Shown: in pieces, positions 1-11,170 of the stretch
How the letters are laid out: each line of letters begins with the position of its first letter
Position numbering within the stretch: position 1 is the first letter of the stretch
Origin: Megamerina dolium
Lineage: Eukaryota; Arthropoda; Insecta; Diptera; Megamerinidae
Assembly: GCA_963854835.1 (NCBI GenBank)
Contig: OY978525.1
Span: 121,389,240-121,453,239 of the forward strand
Length of the DNA: 64,000 nucleotides
Direction of reading: 5' to 3'
Notes under the pieces: generated by a model
Seen by the model: the letters and a program-made list of their open reading frames with translations, nothing else
Databases searched by the model: none
Told to the model about the DNA's origin: nothing
Translations under genes and position numbers: made by a program

Positions 1-892
1 TTACTCAACAGTCAAGCAACTTTTATTTTGTATATTAAAAATATTATGGGCCAAAAAAACCGTTTGTACCCTATGTATATAATATACATGAACAATAAAT
101 GAATAAAATTATGTATGTCTATTAGTTGAGTTGTGACCTTCTTTTGAACTTGCAAACATGAAGGACTCTGTAGGATTTTCGAAAATATCAAACCTTAGAA
201 ACCATATAAGAATTATGTAATAAATTTTTTCGTGTGACGTATACGAAAAGTAAGAAATCAAGAAATCAATAAGATAATCGTAATTATCATTCGATTAAAT
301 CAATTCTAATACATTCTTTGATTAAAAAATAATCTTAAATATCGTTTTTATGTAGTTTCTATGCGGTTGTGCCCATTCATATTCAGCTTCGATCGCTTTG
401 TTAGGCATCACATTTCTAATAATATGTATACTTAAAATTGTATAATTTGTAAATACTCCTAAATAGCGTTAATCTTTTTATTTTGAAAATGTGTCTATTT
501 AAAATTGTTTTCAAAATAATTTCAAAGGCAACCGCAAAACAAACGAAAAATCTTAATAAAAATGTGGTTTACACTAGAGTATGCCTATAATAAGCAAATG
601 ATTTGATTCAAATTAGTGAATTGTTATGCTATATAAGCATAAATTACAAATTAAATCATAAAAGCGTAGATTAGTTAATTCAGTTACTAACATTCTCATA
701 CAAAAGTAAGATATGCGAGTACTCAAAAAAGTCGATGATACAAAAATAACACAAACTACTTTTGTTACTATTGTATTGTATTGTAATTTAAATATAGAAA
801 CAGGTTTCTTCACATAATGAAATCACTAAAAGAACGTGTATAATATAGTATTAAATTTTCATATTTGTCATATATTATGTTGTTCTTCTGTT
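1..892. other. No gene seen
   Basis: AT-rich sequence with frequent stops in all frames. The longest open frame (66 codons, - strand) has no start context, splice signals or recognisable domain. Confidence 0.6.
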
Positions 893-2850
893 TTTATACC
901 CTGCATAATGCAATATGCATGGTATATTCATTTCGGTCAGATGTTTGTGTCCAATTGAAGGAATCTCCGGAGATATAGACATAGATATATATTCGTGATC
1001 AGCGTCGATTAAATTTTCGTTTTAACGATGTCCGTCCGTCCGTCCGTCCGTCTGTCTGTCACCTGGCTGGTTCGCACGATAACTTGAGTAAATATTGAGC
1101 TATTTCGATGAAATTTGGCATAAGTAATCTATGATCCAAGGGTACGGAGGGGATTGATATTGGGCATGATCGGTCAATAACCACGCCCACACCAAGCATT
1201 CAAAGCGACTAACCTCGAAATTTTCAAAATCTTTAACTTACTATAACTCACATAATATACGACTTGGGACAACAATATTTGGGACATAGACTTATATTAT
1301 ACTACTATATAACGTCGCCAAAAGTGGTTGAGCCACGCCTACTTTTTAGCGTAGCTCTCATACAAAGTGTCTGTACTTCTTTTAAATTGAAACAGCTGAA
1401 ACTTCTACAATCTTCTGTCTAGAATAACCATAATTGACACTTAGATTAACACGGTAGTCGGAAATAATATGGCAGAAAATCAATGTGCCACGCCCACTCC
1501 TTTTTGGGTCTCCCATACAAAGTTGCGGAAAGTAAAAAAAATGTTACCGGTTATAACTTGCAAACTATTCAGCGTAGAATAACGAGATTTAAGGTGTGGA
1601 TTAGTATTGTACGAGCAACTAGGCTCACAGAAAATGGGCGCACCACGCCCACTGTTTATCGTAGCCCCCATACAAATTTTAAATTGAAACAGCTGTAACT
1701 TCGGCAATCTTCTGTCTAGAATAACCATAATTGACACTTAAATTAATATCGAAGTCGGCAAAAATCTGGCAGAAAATCAGTGTGCCACGCCCACTCCTTC
1801 GTGAGTCTCCCATACAAAGTCAAGGGAATCAAACTAAAACTTTTAAGCTCCATAACTTACAAACCATTTAGCGTAGGACAACGAGATTTAAGGTATGGAT
1901 TAGTATTGTACGAGCAACTAGGCTCACAGAAAATGGGCGCACTACGCCCACTGTTTATCGTAGCCCCCATACAAATTTTAAATTGAAACAGCTGAACTTC
2001 GGCAATCTTCTGTCTAGAATAACCATAATTGACACTTAAATTAATATCGTAGTCGGCAAAAATCTGTCAGAAAATCAGTGTGCCACGCCCACTCCTTCAT
2101 GAGTCTCCCATACAAAGTCAAGGGAATTAAACTAAAACTTTTAAGCTCCATAACTTACAAACCATTTAGCGTAGGACAACGAGATTTAAGGTATGGATAA
2201 GTATTGTACGAGCAACTAGGCTAATAGGAAATGGGAGCGCCATGCCCACTGTTCATTGCAGCCCCCATGCAAAATGACTGAAATTCTTTTAAATTTAAAC
2301 AGCTGTAACTTCGGCAATCTCCTGCCTAAAATAACCATAATTGACACTTAGATTAATATCGTAGTCGGAAATAATCTGGCAGAAAATCGGTGTGCCACGC
2401 CCACTCCTTCATAGGTCTCCCATACAAAGTCGAGGGAATTAAACTAAAACTTTTAAGCTCCATAACTTACAAACCATTTAGCGTAGGACAACCAAATTTA
2501 AGGTGTGGATTGATATTGAAAAATTAATTAGATATACCAGAAAGAGATACGTCACGCCCACTTTTTATATATCTTCCGTATAAAGTCTCGGATTTATCTT
2601 AAACATTAAAACACGCATAACTTACTAATTAATACGTCTAGGTCAATCCATTGCAACCTATGTAGTTTAGTATTATAGGCAGAAATTGATCCTCCAAAAT
2701 TGGTGAGGTACGCCTGCTTCTTAATGTAGGTCCTACACAAAGTAGTGGAAGAAAAGGATGGATATACGAGCAAACTTTTTATATATATCTCTACATATGC
2801 AGGGTATAATTTGGTCGGCCCCAGCCGACTGTAAGGAGATTTTTTTTTTA
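893..2850. mobile_element. Repeat element with ATACCCTGCATA inverted ends and internal ~300-bp tandem units
   Basis: The left end has ATACCCTGCATA and the right end has its inverse TATGCAGGGTAT (around 2800-2811). After the left end come a run of GTCC repeats (about 1030-1060) and the phrase 'gagctatttcgatgaaatttggc', a layout I associate with widespread dipteran non-coding repeats that begin TACCCTG. The body is a tandem array: AACAGCTG followed by closely similar sequence recurs near 1390, 1687, 1987 and 2299, i.e. units of about 300 bp, each with TGTGCCACGCCCACTCC. Short reading frames inside the units repeat from unit to unit and are not genes. No transposase is visible, so it is probably non-autonomous. 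Confidence 0.65.
1390..2560. repeat. Tandem array, about four ~300-bp units
   Basis: Each unit has the same order of landmarks: AACAGCTG, TCTTCTGTCTAGAATAACC, GACACTTA, AGTCGG, CACGCCCACTCCTT, CCCATACAAAGT, AACTTACAAACC, TAGCGTAGGACAACGAGATT, GTACGAGCAACTAGGCT, CCCCCATACAAATTTT. Units two and three are nearly identical over most of their length; the first and last are more diverged, as expected if the inner copies were amplified recently or homogenised by unequal exchange. Confidence 0.75.
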
Positions 2851-3291
2851 CGTTTTACGCTAAACACCACACAATGAAGTAATGTCTGCGACAGTAACCA
2901 GTCGAACGTGTCTTATGTCATTTTGCCGCAGTAACATCGACATTGTGACAGATTTTTCAAGTTTTTTTTTTTATTATTATTATTGATGTTATTGTTATTA
3001 TTGCATGAGAACATAGAATTGTACTCAATTTTTTTCATTATTTTTTTTTTTAATTTCCGCATTTAATGTAAATAAATTTAAAATACAATAACTATATGTA
3101 ACACAATATACATTATGGTTTATATTATTTATTACCATTATTGTCATTGATGTATAGCTATGACTACTGTGATTATACTATACTTACTTATATTTGTACA
3201 TCAAATATTACCACATTTGTTAATGTGTTGACCTATCCTTTATAATACCCTCAGTCGCCCAAATTCAACAACATACTATATTTTCACAGTT

Positions 3292-3656
3292 GGTGCCGTG
3301 GCTCAGTGGTTAGTGTGTTGGCCTTCTGATCTGTAGGTCGTGGTTCAATCCCCGTCTCATGCATTACAAATTTAATATCGAAAACATTTTTCTCTCGAAC
3401 GGTACCCACCTGTCGGCAAGCAATTGGCAATTCATCCGACAGTGACAACTTGCCATGAAAAAGCTTCTAAAAGAACTCTGTGACAAAGCTCAGAAAAAGT
3501 GATGTCACAAGGGTTCTGCCGTTCGGAACATGCTAAAATAAGTAGGTCCCTTCTAATACTGTCCAAAATTTAACACGCACAACAGTAATTGAAGAGATGC
3601 TCGGCCAATGAGCCCTTCGGGGCTTTAAGTGCCACATATCTATTTATTTTTTATTT
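3292..3656 (+). mobile_element. tRNA-derived SINE, full length, with 14-bp target-site duplication
   Basis: The head GGTGCCGTGGCTCAGTGGTTAG carries a tRNA-like A box, and GGTTCAATCCCCG ~40 bases on is a B box, i.e. an internal pol III promoter. An unrelated body of about 280 bp follows, ending in GAGCCCTTCGGGGCTTTAAGTG and a T/A-rich tail. A perfect 14-bp duplication, ACTATATTTTCACA, flanks it at 3275-3288 and 3657-3670, the hallmark of target-primed reverse transcription. It is not a functional tRNA gene because the acceptor and 3' half are replaced by the SINE body. Confidence 0.9.
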
Positions 3657-3685
3657 ACTATATTTTCACAATTTGTTCTTTCATA

Positions 3686-3885
3686 TGATGCCCACCTGTA
3701 GGCAAGCACTTAGCTAATACTGCGGCAGTAAAAATTGTTTTGAAAAACCTCCTGACAATACTCAGAAAATGCCACAAGATTTTTTGCCATTCAGAATCGG
3801 TTAATATAAATCGGTCTGAAACTAATACCGACTGTAACACTAGAAAAGAATCTCGGTTAGAGTTTTTCAGATGCTCTAACGCCAA
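3686..3885 (+). mobile_element. Headless, diverged copy of the same SINE body
   Basis: Sequence from CCCACCTGTAGGCAAGCA onward follows the SINE body in order (GGCAGTAA, TGAAAAACCTCCTGACAATACTCAG, CCATTCAGAATCGGTTAA, CGGT-AGAG) with many substitutions and small gaps. The tRNA head is absent. It lies directly downstream of the intact SINE, whose insertion site therefore sits beside, or in, an older relative. Confidence 0.5.
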
Positions 3886-5292
3886 CAATGTTTAAATATT
3901 ATTTTTCAAAGTATGAACTAGCTATTAGTTTCGCTATTATCCTATTCTATTAAATCTATTAAATTAAATCAATTGAAAAATATGACATAAGAAGTTATTT
4001 ACTGAGATACATACGTGTTAAGCAGACTTTACACATAGACACGAAGGCACCCAACATGAACAATGTACACGAATTTCCTTCTAAACGAGCAACAGATATA
4101 TGTATGTATCCCAATTAAATGACAATTATTACCAATAAATTAGTTCACTATGTATCACATAATTCTCTAAGTTAATCCGGCTGATGGAATTGCTTGACTG
4201 CACTTGCTCACGGTGCACTATGTGTTCATCTCTAATATATGGTACGTACTGCAAAGTTAGAAAAACAACAATTGACAACAATTTTTAATCGTGAATTGTG
4301 GCAGCCTTTGTCATTATGATGCTTATGACGAAAACACATTGTTAATACCTTGCTTCTTGTGTTATTGTTAAACTTATTTTTTTTTAAGATTTCGAAATTT
4401 ATTTGCTCCACATAATGTTAAGCTAATTTATGAAGATCTCTTTCAATGTGTAAGAAGGTATATGAAAAAAAAATTATGATTTTAGCTACACAGCATATTC
4501 ACAAATTATATTAAATAAAAAGAAATAATTTTTTGCCAAATTTATTGATATAAAAATTTGTTGAAGGTGTTTGTCATTTTATTCAAATTGTTATTGCGGA
4601 TGAAAAATCGGTTTTAAAGGGATGTCGCATATTTGATTATATACATATTTTATGCTTTAAATCGCATGTGTCAGAATATGTCAAAAAGTTTTGAAATCAC
4701 ATAATCACTACCAATCGAAATGATCATCTATTATGTGCTGCGGTGTCATGAGTATTAACCTCACTTTAACTCATTAGCACGAATATACATAGATACATGT
4801 ACAATATGTTTACAAATAAATATGCTGCTAGCTATTGAAATATTTATGCAATGCTTTATATTGTATTACTATACACAGGATCGGATAAAGGGTTCTAAGG
4901 CGCCAATATATACGTATATACGAGAACTAATAACAAAGAAGTTAAATGCGCGAATTTCTGGGAAGTTTAACCATATACACAGATTTACATTGTCAAAAAA
5001 AAAATCGATTTTTAAATCTTTTTTACATAAATCCCCTAATCCAATAAATTCCTTGTATCTAGGATATCAACAACACATTCAAATAGGCTATAAATTTTTC
5101 CAATCAAATTTGATTGTAGCAGTCATCTAAATATTGCATTTTTAATTCAATAGAAATTAGTCAAAGAAATTATTGTACCATTTCCTAATTCCGTGTATTC
5201 CGTGTAGGATATTAATTGATAGTAGCAGTCATTTAAATATTAAATGTATAATTCAAAATATGTCGCATTCATAATGACAGGTCGGCTATTGA

Positions 5293-5293
5293 A

Positions 5294-5320
<27 letters not shown>
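5293..5320. repeat. (TC)n microsatellite
   Basis: An uninterrupted run of alternating C and T of about 14 units, then scattered CTCTC groups to ~5405. Confidence 0.9.
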
Positions 5321-5324
<4 letters not shown>

Positions 5325-5757
5325 TCTCTCAAATTTTGCAGAACTTTATATATAGCTCTGCTAAATAATCAAATTTTGTATCACATTCTCTCACATGTCG
5401 CTCTCGTAATCCAAGAAATTTACATACGGCAATCTCCCTTTATCAAACGACACATTGCATCGATGTTTTTCAATTCCTCGTTCAATTTGGAAACATTTTC
5501 TAGTGTTTTGTGATTAGATTATGAAATTTCGTATTCATATCGCCATCAACATCAAATAACAAACAACAGTAGTGAAATTCACTAATTCATTCATTCATTC
5601 TTCATGCACTTAATATTTACTTACTCAATAAAAAAAAAATAGAAAAATGCATACCGCAGCATACGAGTACAATGGAATCAACATATGAATATCAATGGGA
5701 ATCTCACCACTTTAGTGTCATCACTTGATAAACTATGTTGTTGATCATCATCATCAA

Positions 5758-5783
5758 TAATGATGGTGATGGTGATGGTGATG
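5758..5783. repeat. GATGGT repeat
   Basis: Four successive GATGGT-type units (5761-5783), preceded by a run of ATC triplets (5744-5757) with inverse character. Simple sequence. Confidence 0.8.
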
Positions 5784-7520
5784 AGTAGACAAGCGTACTT
5801 AAATATTGGAAGCGTGGCATATGTATACTCGTACAATCATAAAATGCATATTAAAAATGCAGTCAAGCATTATTAATCGATTAAGCAAACCGGTGAAACT
5901 TCAGCAACATTTAATGAATGTTGAACATCAACTCATCCACAGATGAGTGGACAACTTGTTTACCCTACTTTCATTGGAGTTGTACATACGTAGCAATAGC
6001 TACGTCGAATGGCAACGGCAGAATGAAGAAAAAAAAATTAAATAAAAAATCGAAAAATCATATTGACACACATCAACAATATCTCGTACCGTCTGCAGTA
6101 TATTGACGTACAAGTGTAATTTTGAGTATGTCTGTATACATGATGGTACCTAGGTATATAATGAAATAATGTTAGTTGCAATATATGTACGTACATCTGT
6201 TACATCCGCTAGTGCACTTGTACAACCCACTGTACGAGCAATATATTAATTACATACATTTGCCTCTAATCCACATTTATCAGTGTCGTACTTAAAAAAA
6301 ACTCACAAGGGGATTTTTTAAATTTTTTATATATTTTTACTTTTTTCATTGCTATTGTGATTCCTATAAAATCATACAGTGATTCAGCATTTTACAAAAA
6401 AATACCAGCCGAACTCTGAAATTGCCGATTTTAGTAAATGTTTAGAAGTTTACAAAATAACGATTTTCGGAAAAGTGCATCGAAAAAATTGTAGATAGAT
6501 CTACAGCTCTGCCATCTGCTACTACTTTTCCGCAATCCAATATAAATACATTATGCATTTTTGTGTAAGCTTATGTATGAAATTTGTGTTGGTTTTCAAA
6601 TACAAGTTTATATATTTAGAGCATACCATACAATGTATAACTGTGTATCTATGCATCACAGATTTATGCAGCACTCGAATTCAACATCTTATATTGTGCT
6701 CTGTTTGTTTGTTTTTATTGTTTTTTGCTTAAGTAAATTCACTATTAATTAATTATGCATTGATGTGCGTGTAATGGAAACAAACGCATAAAATAGGACT
6801 TTTATCTTTTAATTGAAAATTTAATACATTTTAAGATGAAGCAAGCGTGTCTCCTTTCCAATTACACAAGTATGATACTAACACTAACATATTGAAAATG
6901 TACGTATGTATATACATAGATGAACTCTTTTATAAATATACAATTTTTATTACACAAATAATGAGTCCGATCTTATAGGAGTTATATACTCGACTCTTAT
7001 GAGCGCACATTTACCGCATATAACATCAGTCATCACCACAAATTGTCTCGTTCAGTTTCAATTAAGAAATGCCTTCATCATATTCATCATATTCACCATC
7101 GAATAAAGCTGATGATTTCGCTTTTTTATATAAATTTTTCACGCCAAGTCGTCTGTCGTTGCGGTTAATTTAATCAAGAAAAAAAATTTCAATTTGTAAT
7201 TGCAAAAAATAAACATACGCACATATATACTTCATATATTTATAGCTAACTGAAGATGAGAATAAATAAATATTTTGGAAAAAATTGTTTTGATTTCATA
7301 ATGCGCGGCAATTGCAATAAAACTAAAGAGATGGTATGGAGCGAGGGGTAACTTATATGCTTTGATGTTAAATGTAATAATCGAGAAGTGACTTGCAACA
7401 GCAAGCCACGTTGAATCGTGCTGAGCAATACCAAACATCAACTTCTTAATAGTTTAATTTGAGAATTGAGTGAAAAATATTAAATATACATACATTATAA
7501 ATATATGTATGTATATATAT

Positions 7521-7540
7521 ATGTGTGTGTGTGTGTGTGT
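7521..7540. repeat. (GT)n microsatellite
   Basis: About ten GT units directly after a (TA)n run; no coding context. Confidence 0.9.
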
Positions 7541-8352
7541 AAGTAGAAATAAAAATATACTTTTACGACTGACAACGTGCTGAAAATGTAATCTTATAGA
7601 GGGAACTCATATCGTCAACGGCATTACACCGCACAGTTGACAACTCAAATGTTGCTTTTGCTTTAAAAAAGCAAAACAAAAACAAAATGAAGAAAACCAA
7701 CACAAATAAACAAATCATAAATATCATAAACCAGAACGTGGAACGTATGATCTACGTGACCACCCAACATCATATCAATACTACTTGCATGCTGTCATAT
7801 TTTTGTTGCAAAAAAGTATTTACTTACTAATAGCAAAATCGATTGGTACTATACATTTTTGGGCATTACAGGAAGGAAACAACAACAAAAATAAAATAAA
7901 GCTCGTTGAAAAAAGCTTTGAACAACATATAATAATTAATTTTCAATTCAATGGTTAGAATGTTTTCCAAAGAGTGCACTTTAAAAAAAAACTATTAATA
8001 AAATTCCATAGCTAATATTTCTAATATATTCTAAATTTCTTTGACAAATATCAATTTTATAATTTAATTAACATTGAATTTCATAGAAAAGGAATATTTT
8101 CAAATTTAGAGTCTATTTTATAGTCAAAATTTTTCTTGGGCTTTATTTATGATGCTACGATAAAAATGAATAAAATCAAACAGGCCGTCCTATGTATGTA
8201 CTTCGCGTGTGCTCAATCAGTATTAATAAGTGTTTAATAAAAATAACTCTCTCGTTGCCGCATAATTTTAATCATTTTTTAATTAGCTCCAGCACAATAA
8301 ATTGTATAAATTTGAGTTAGAAGGTTATCATTTCTCACTTATACAATAAATA

Positions 8353-8543
8353 TAATGGGTCATTCATTTACAAGAACTTTTTTTTTAAAAAAGAATAATT
8401 TCTAGACAATGTGCCGAGCTAAGTCTTTCCATGATAGAAAGTCAAACAATACTGAAGAAAACTCCCAGTCAAACTAACAGTTTGACAGCTTAATCTGTCT
8501 AAATCCCAACTAAAAAAAATTATTTAAATAAATCACCCTGTAC
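8353..8543. mobile_element. Possible short Tc1/mariner-derived inverted-repeat relic
   Basis: The right side ends AAATCACCCTGTA, which equals the end of the element at 49844 including its TA. The left side, TGGGTCATTCATTTACAAGAAC, is a poor inverse match. The ~190-bp interior has no coding trace. Could be a MITE or a chance match. Confidence 0.3.
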
Positions 8544-10329
8544 TCATATGTATATATATAGTATGTATACAAAAGTATGTATTTGAACCTTAAAATGTAA
8601 ACTCAGCATTTCAACAATATTTCAAAATAATTTCATTTTTAGATCAAGGCACTATTCATATAATATGTACCAGCTATGTGCACCTCAAGGTATAGAAAAA
8701 ATCGCATTATGCACCGAAAAAATGTACTCTTCAATATAACACTAACATCGCAAATTAATCGAGATGGATGAGAAAATTTGGTCTCTATGATTTTCAATCA
8801 ATATGCATATTTATAAAATTTATTCACAAATTGAAATGAATCATTGACATTATTTCACACACAGATCAATTTCAATCCAAAAAAATATTTTTTCCCAAAT
8901 CCAATTACTTTAGTGAATAAATTAAAAAGTAACTAAATTCGTGGGCTATTAACTCACAAAGGAGCTAATGGAATAAATGAGTGTTGAAAATGTCTCAAGA
9001 CACTTTTCATATGCATCCAAAATAAAATTTACATAGATTTAACGATTTTTATATAAATTTGTTGAAATGAATCACTAAATAATAATTTTAAAATTTCGCA
9101 ACCACCAGTTGATTTTGGGAGATTTTCTTCTTACCCAACAAAACGAAATGAACTAAGGATGTGGTTTCGGGAAACATAAGTGAAGATTAATTTTTGCGAT
9201 TTGTTTCAAATATCATAACATAAAAATATTTGTGCAGTACTCTGGTACGTGCCATCGAGCCTTACTTGTTTATATACGCATTTTCTTTATGTAAAAACTG
9301 CATACCACAGCAGGTTTCAACTATGGAACGTATGCATATGAAAATATGCACATATATACATATAATGACCCTCATATGTGGTGTCAGTATTAACTTATAT
9401 ACCTATAATGTATTATTTTCATTGTTACTATAAAAATTTATAAATCTTTATGTTATGTTATTCTTTTGCCAATTAAGCAAATATATATTTTACGATTAAA
9501 GCATTTAATTATGACAAACTGTACTAATTAAAATATGCTTCAACTAATATTATTTAATGAGATATGAATAAAAAAAAATTGATAATTATTTTACATTTTT
9601 TAATAGCTTCATTGGTTTTTATGAACAACGATTTCATTAAATTGGATGACAATAATTGCAAATGGAGATATAAATTAAGTCAAAAGTGCAATTTATACAA
9701 ATATTTCGAACTATATCATGGCAACAATGCTCTCTTTTTGAACAATATACGTTATTTCTTTCTGCAACACAATAGACAGTAGATGGAGCCATTAGTGGTA
9801 TGTTTTTGAATAACGTGTCATTGCGTAGAGAAAGATGAAATTTAATATAAAATTACATTTCTATTGTATTCTTCATCGCTTCCATAGCTACTCATATTTC
9901 TATAGTGATATGTATTCACCATTTTAATGAAATCATTTGTCTTCTCTGTTATTTTTCATTGCTTGTTGTCACATTTTCCATTTTATTTGGTTTAATAGAA
10001 ACCACACAAAAAATTGCAAAGTAGTTTCTTTAAATTGCTGCAATTCAATACCGATCAATATTTCAATACATACGCTTCTAAATAAACTTCCATTTAATTT
10101 AGAAATACTCGTTTACAGCCAACGATATTGTATTACAGACAATAAGAAAATAAATTGCAATGAAAACAATGACACTTTTTTCTTTTCTTCTTTTATTCTT
10201 CAATAACAATCCAAAATACTTCATCAGTTTCTATACATAGCGATTAAATTTTTTGGATAAATTACTAAAATTGATTTTGCCATAGAAGTTCTATTATATT
10301 TAATTTTTAAATAGGCATTATTTCAAATA

Positions 10330-10350
10330 CTTATAAACAATGTTTATAAG
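10330..10350. repeat. Palindrome of forkhead-like sites
   Basis: CTTATAAACA and TGTTTATAAG are exact inverses one base apart, and another TGTTTAT follows at 10354. TGTTTA/TAAACA is the forkhead core. In AT-rich DNA this may be chance. Confidence 0.3.
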
Positions 10351-10563
10351 CAATGTTTATGCATCTTTGTTCGATACTTTGTGAAACATTACATATACAT
10401 AGTAGGTAATCGGTATATCGGTCTAGCTAACCATTCCAAATTAACGTAATCACCTCGAAATCTTTCTATGAATAATTAAAAGTTATTTTATGCCGATAAT
10501 ATGCAATTAATAACATATTCAGTAATCAGGTGTTTAAATCGTGAAATCCATGCACTGATTACA

Positions 10564-10745
10564 GGTGCAGAAACGCAGTTGGTTAGTGCATTGACACAGT
10601 CGCCTGACGCATTAGCCTTAATTTCGAATACCTACTGCGACAAAAATTTTGCGACAAAGAACTGTCGACAATCTATCGAAAATTCTTACGACAATAACAA
10701 TATGCCACGAAACAGCTTTTGAAAGAGCACAAAGGCTCTGCTACT
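10564..10745 (+). mobile_element. Old SINE relic
   Basis: GGTGCAGAAACGCAGTTGGTTAGTG resembles the A-box head, and 'tgccacgaaacagcttttgaaagagc' resembles the SINE body segment 'tgccatgaaaaagcttctaaaagaac'. The match between these points is poor, so this is either a very old copy or a related subfamily. Confidence 0.35.
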
Positions 10746-10814
10746 ACTACATGGATTATAAAATATAACTGTAAAGCGTTAGAATTTATCTGATATATAA
10801 AACTGATATATAAA

Positions 10815-11170
10815 ACTGTTCGAGGAGACTGGAGATATTAAAGACCGCCACCGACCGGGTCTTCCACACACAGTTCGAATTCAGCGAAATTCGCTTCGAA
10901 AACATAAAATCATGACCCGCGAGATGAATGTCCGGCAAAAGTCGAATTATTTAAAAAGACTTGGGACTTGGAGCTTTTAAACGTCACACCGTACAATTGT
11001 CGACTTCAGCTTCATCCATTTTCTCTGAAGTATGGTTCTCTGGTAATTCTGATTTGTACCACATGGTTTGCCACAAAAGAAACCCCAACATTGATTCTCT
11101 TAAGGCAGCTTTAATACGTACTTGCGTGTGTGTGTGAAAGCCAAGGGCGGACTTTTCGAATGAATATTTG
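10815..11170 (+). pseudogene. Tc1/mariner transposase relic, internally deleted
   Basis: Conceptual translation in shifting frames gives RETGDIKDRHRPGLPHTVR, then MTREMNV, then a stretch like IIKKDLGL, which are the helix-turn-helix and linker features of Tc1/mariner-type transposases. Near 11088-11115 a segment reading IDSLKAAL resembles the extreme C-terminus of the same family. Frameshifts and loss of the catalytic middle show it is dead. Subfamily not determined. Confidence 0.5.

Larger units (their letters stand above)
3900..10560. other. Non-coding AT-rich sequence
   Basis: Apart from the microsatellites at 5293, 5758 and 7521 and a possible transposon relic at 8353, I see nothing that looks coding. 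Reading frames up to 102 codons (4822-5130) are low-complexity, Ile/Lys/Tyr-rich readings of AT-rich DNA. TACATA/TATGTA clusters are common. It is upstream of the NCKAP5-like gene and may hold its regulatory DNA. Confidence 0.55.

Noticed and set aside
1480..1986. Small proteins of 68-85 residues in the tandem array
   Set aside because: Reading frames repeat with the DNA unit and run on both strands; no start context or family match.
3292..3365. tRNA gene with A and B boxes
   Set aside because: The same head is repeated in several copies, each fused to one shared body and flanked by target duplications; this is a SINE, not a tRNA gene.
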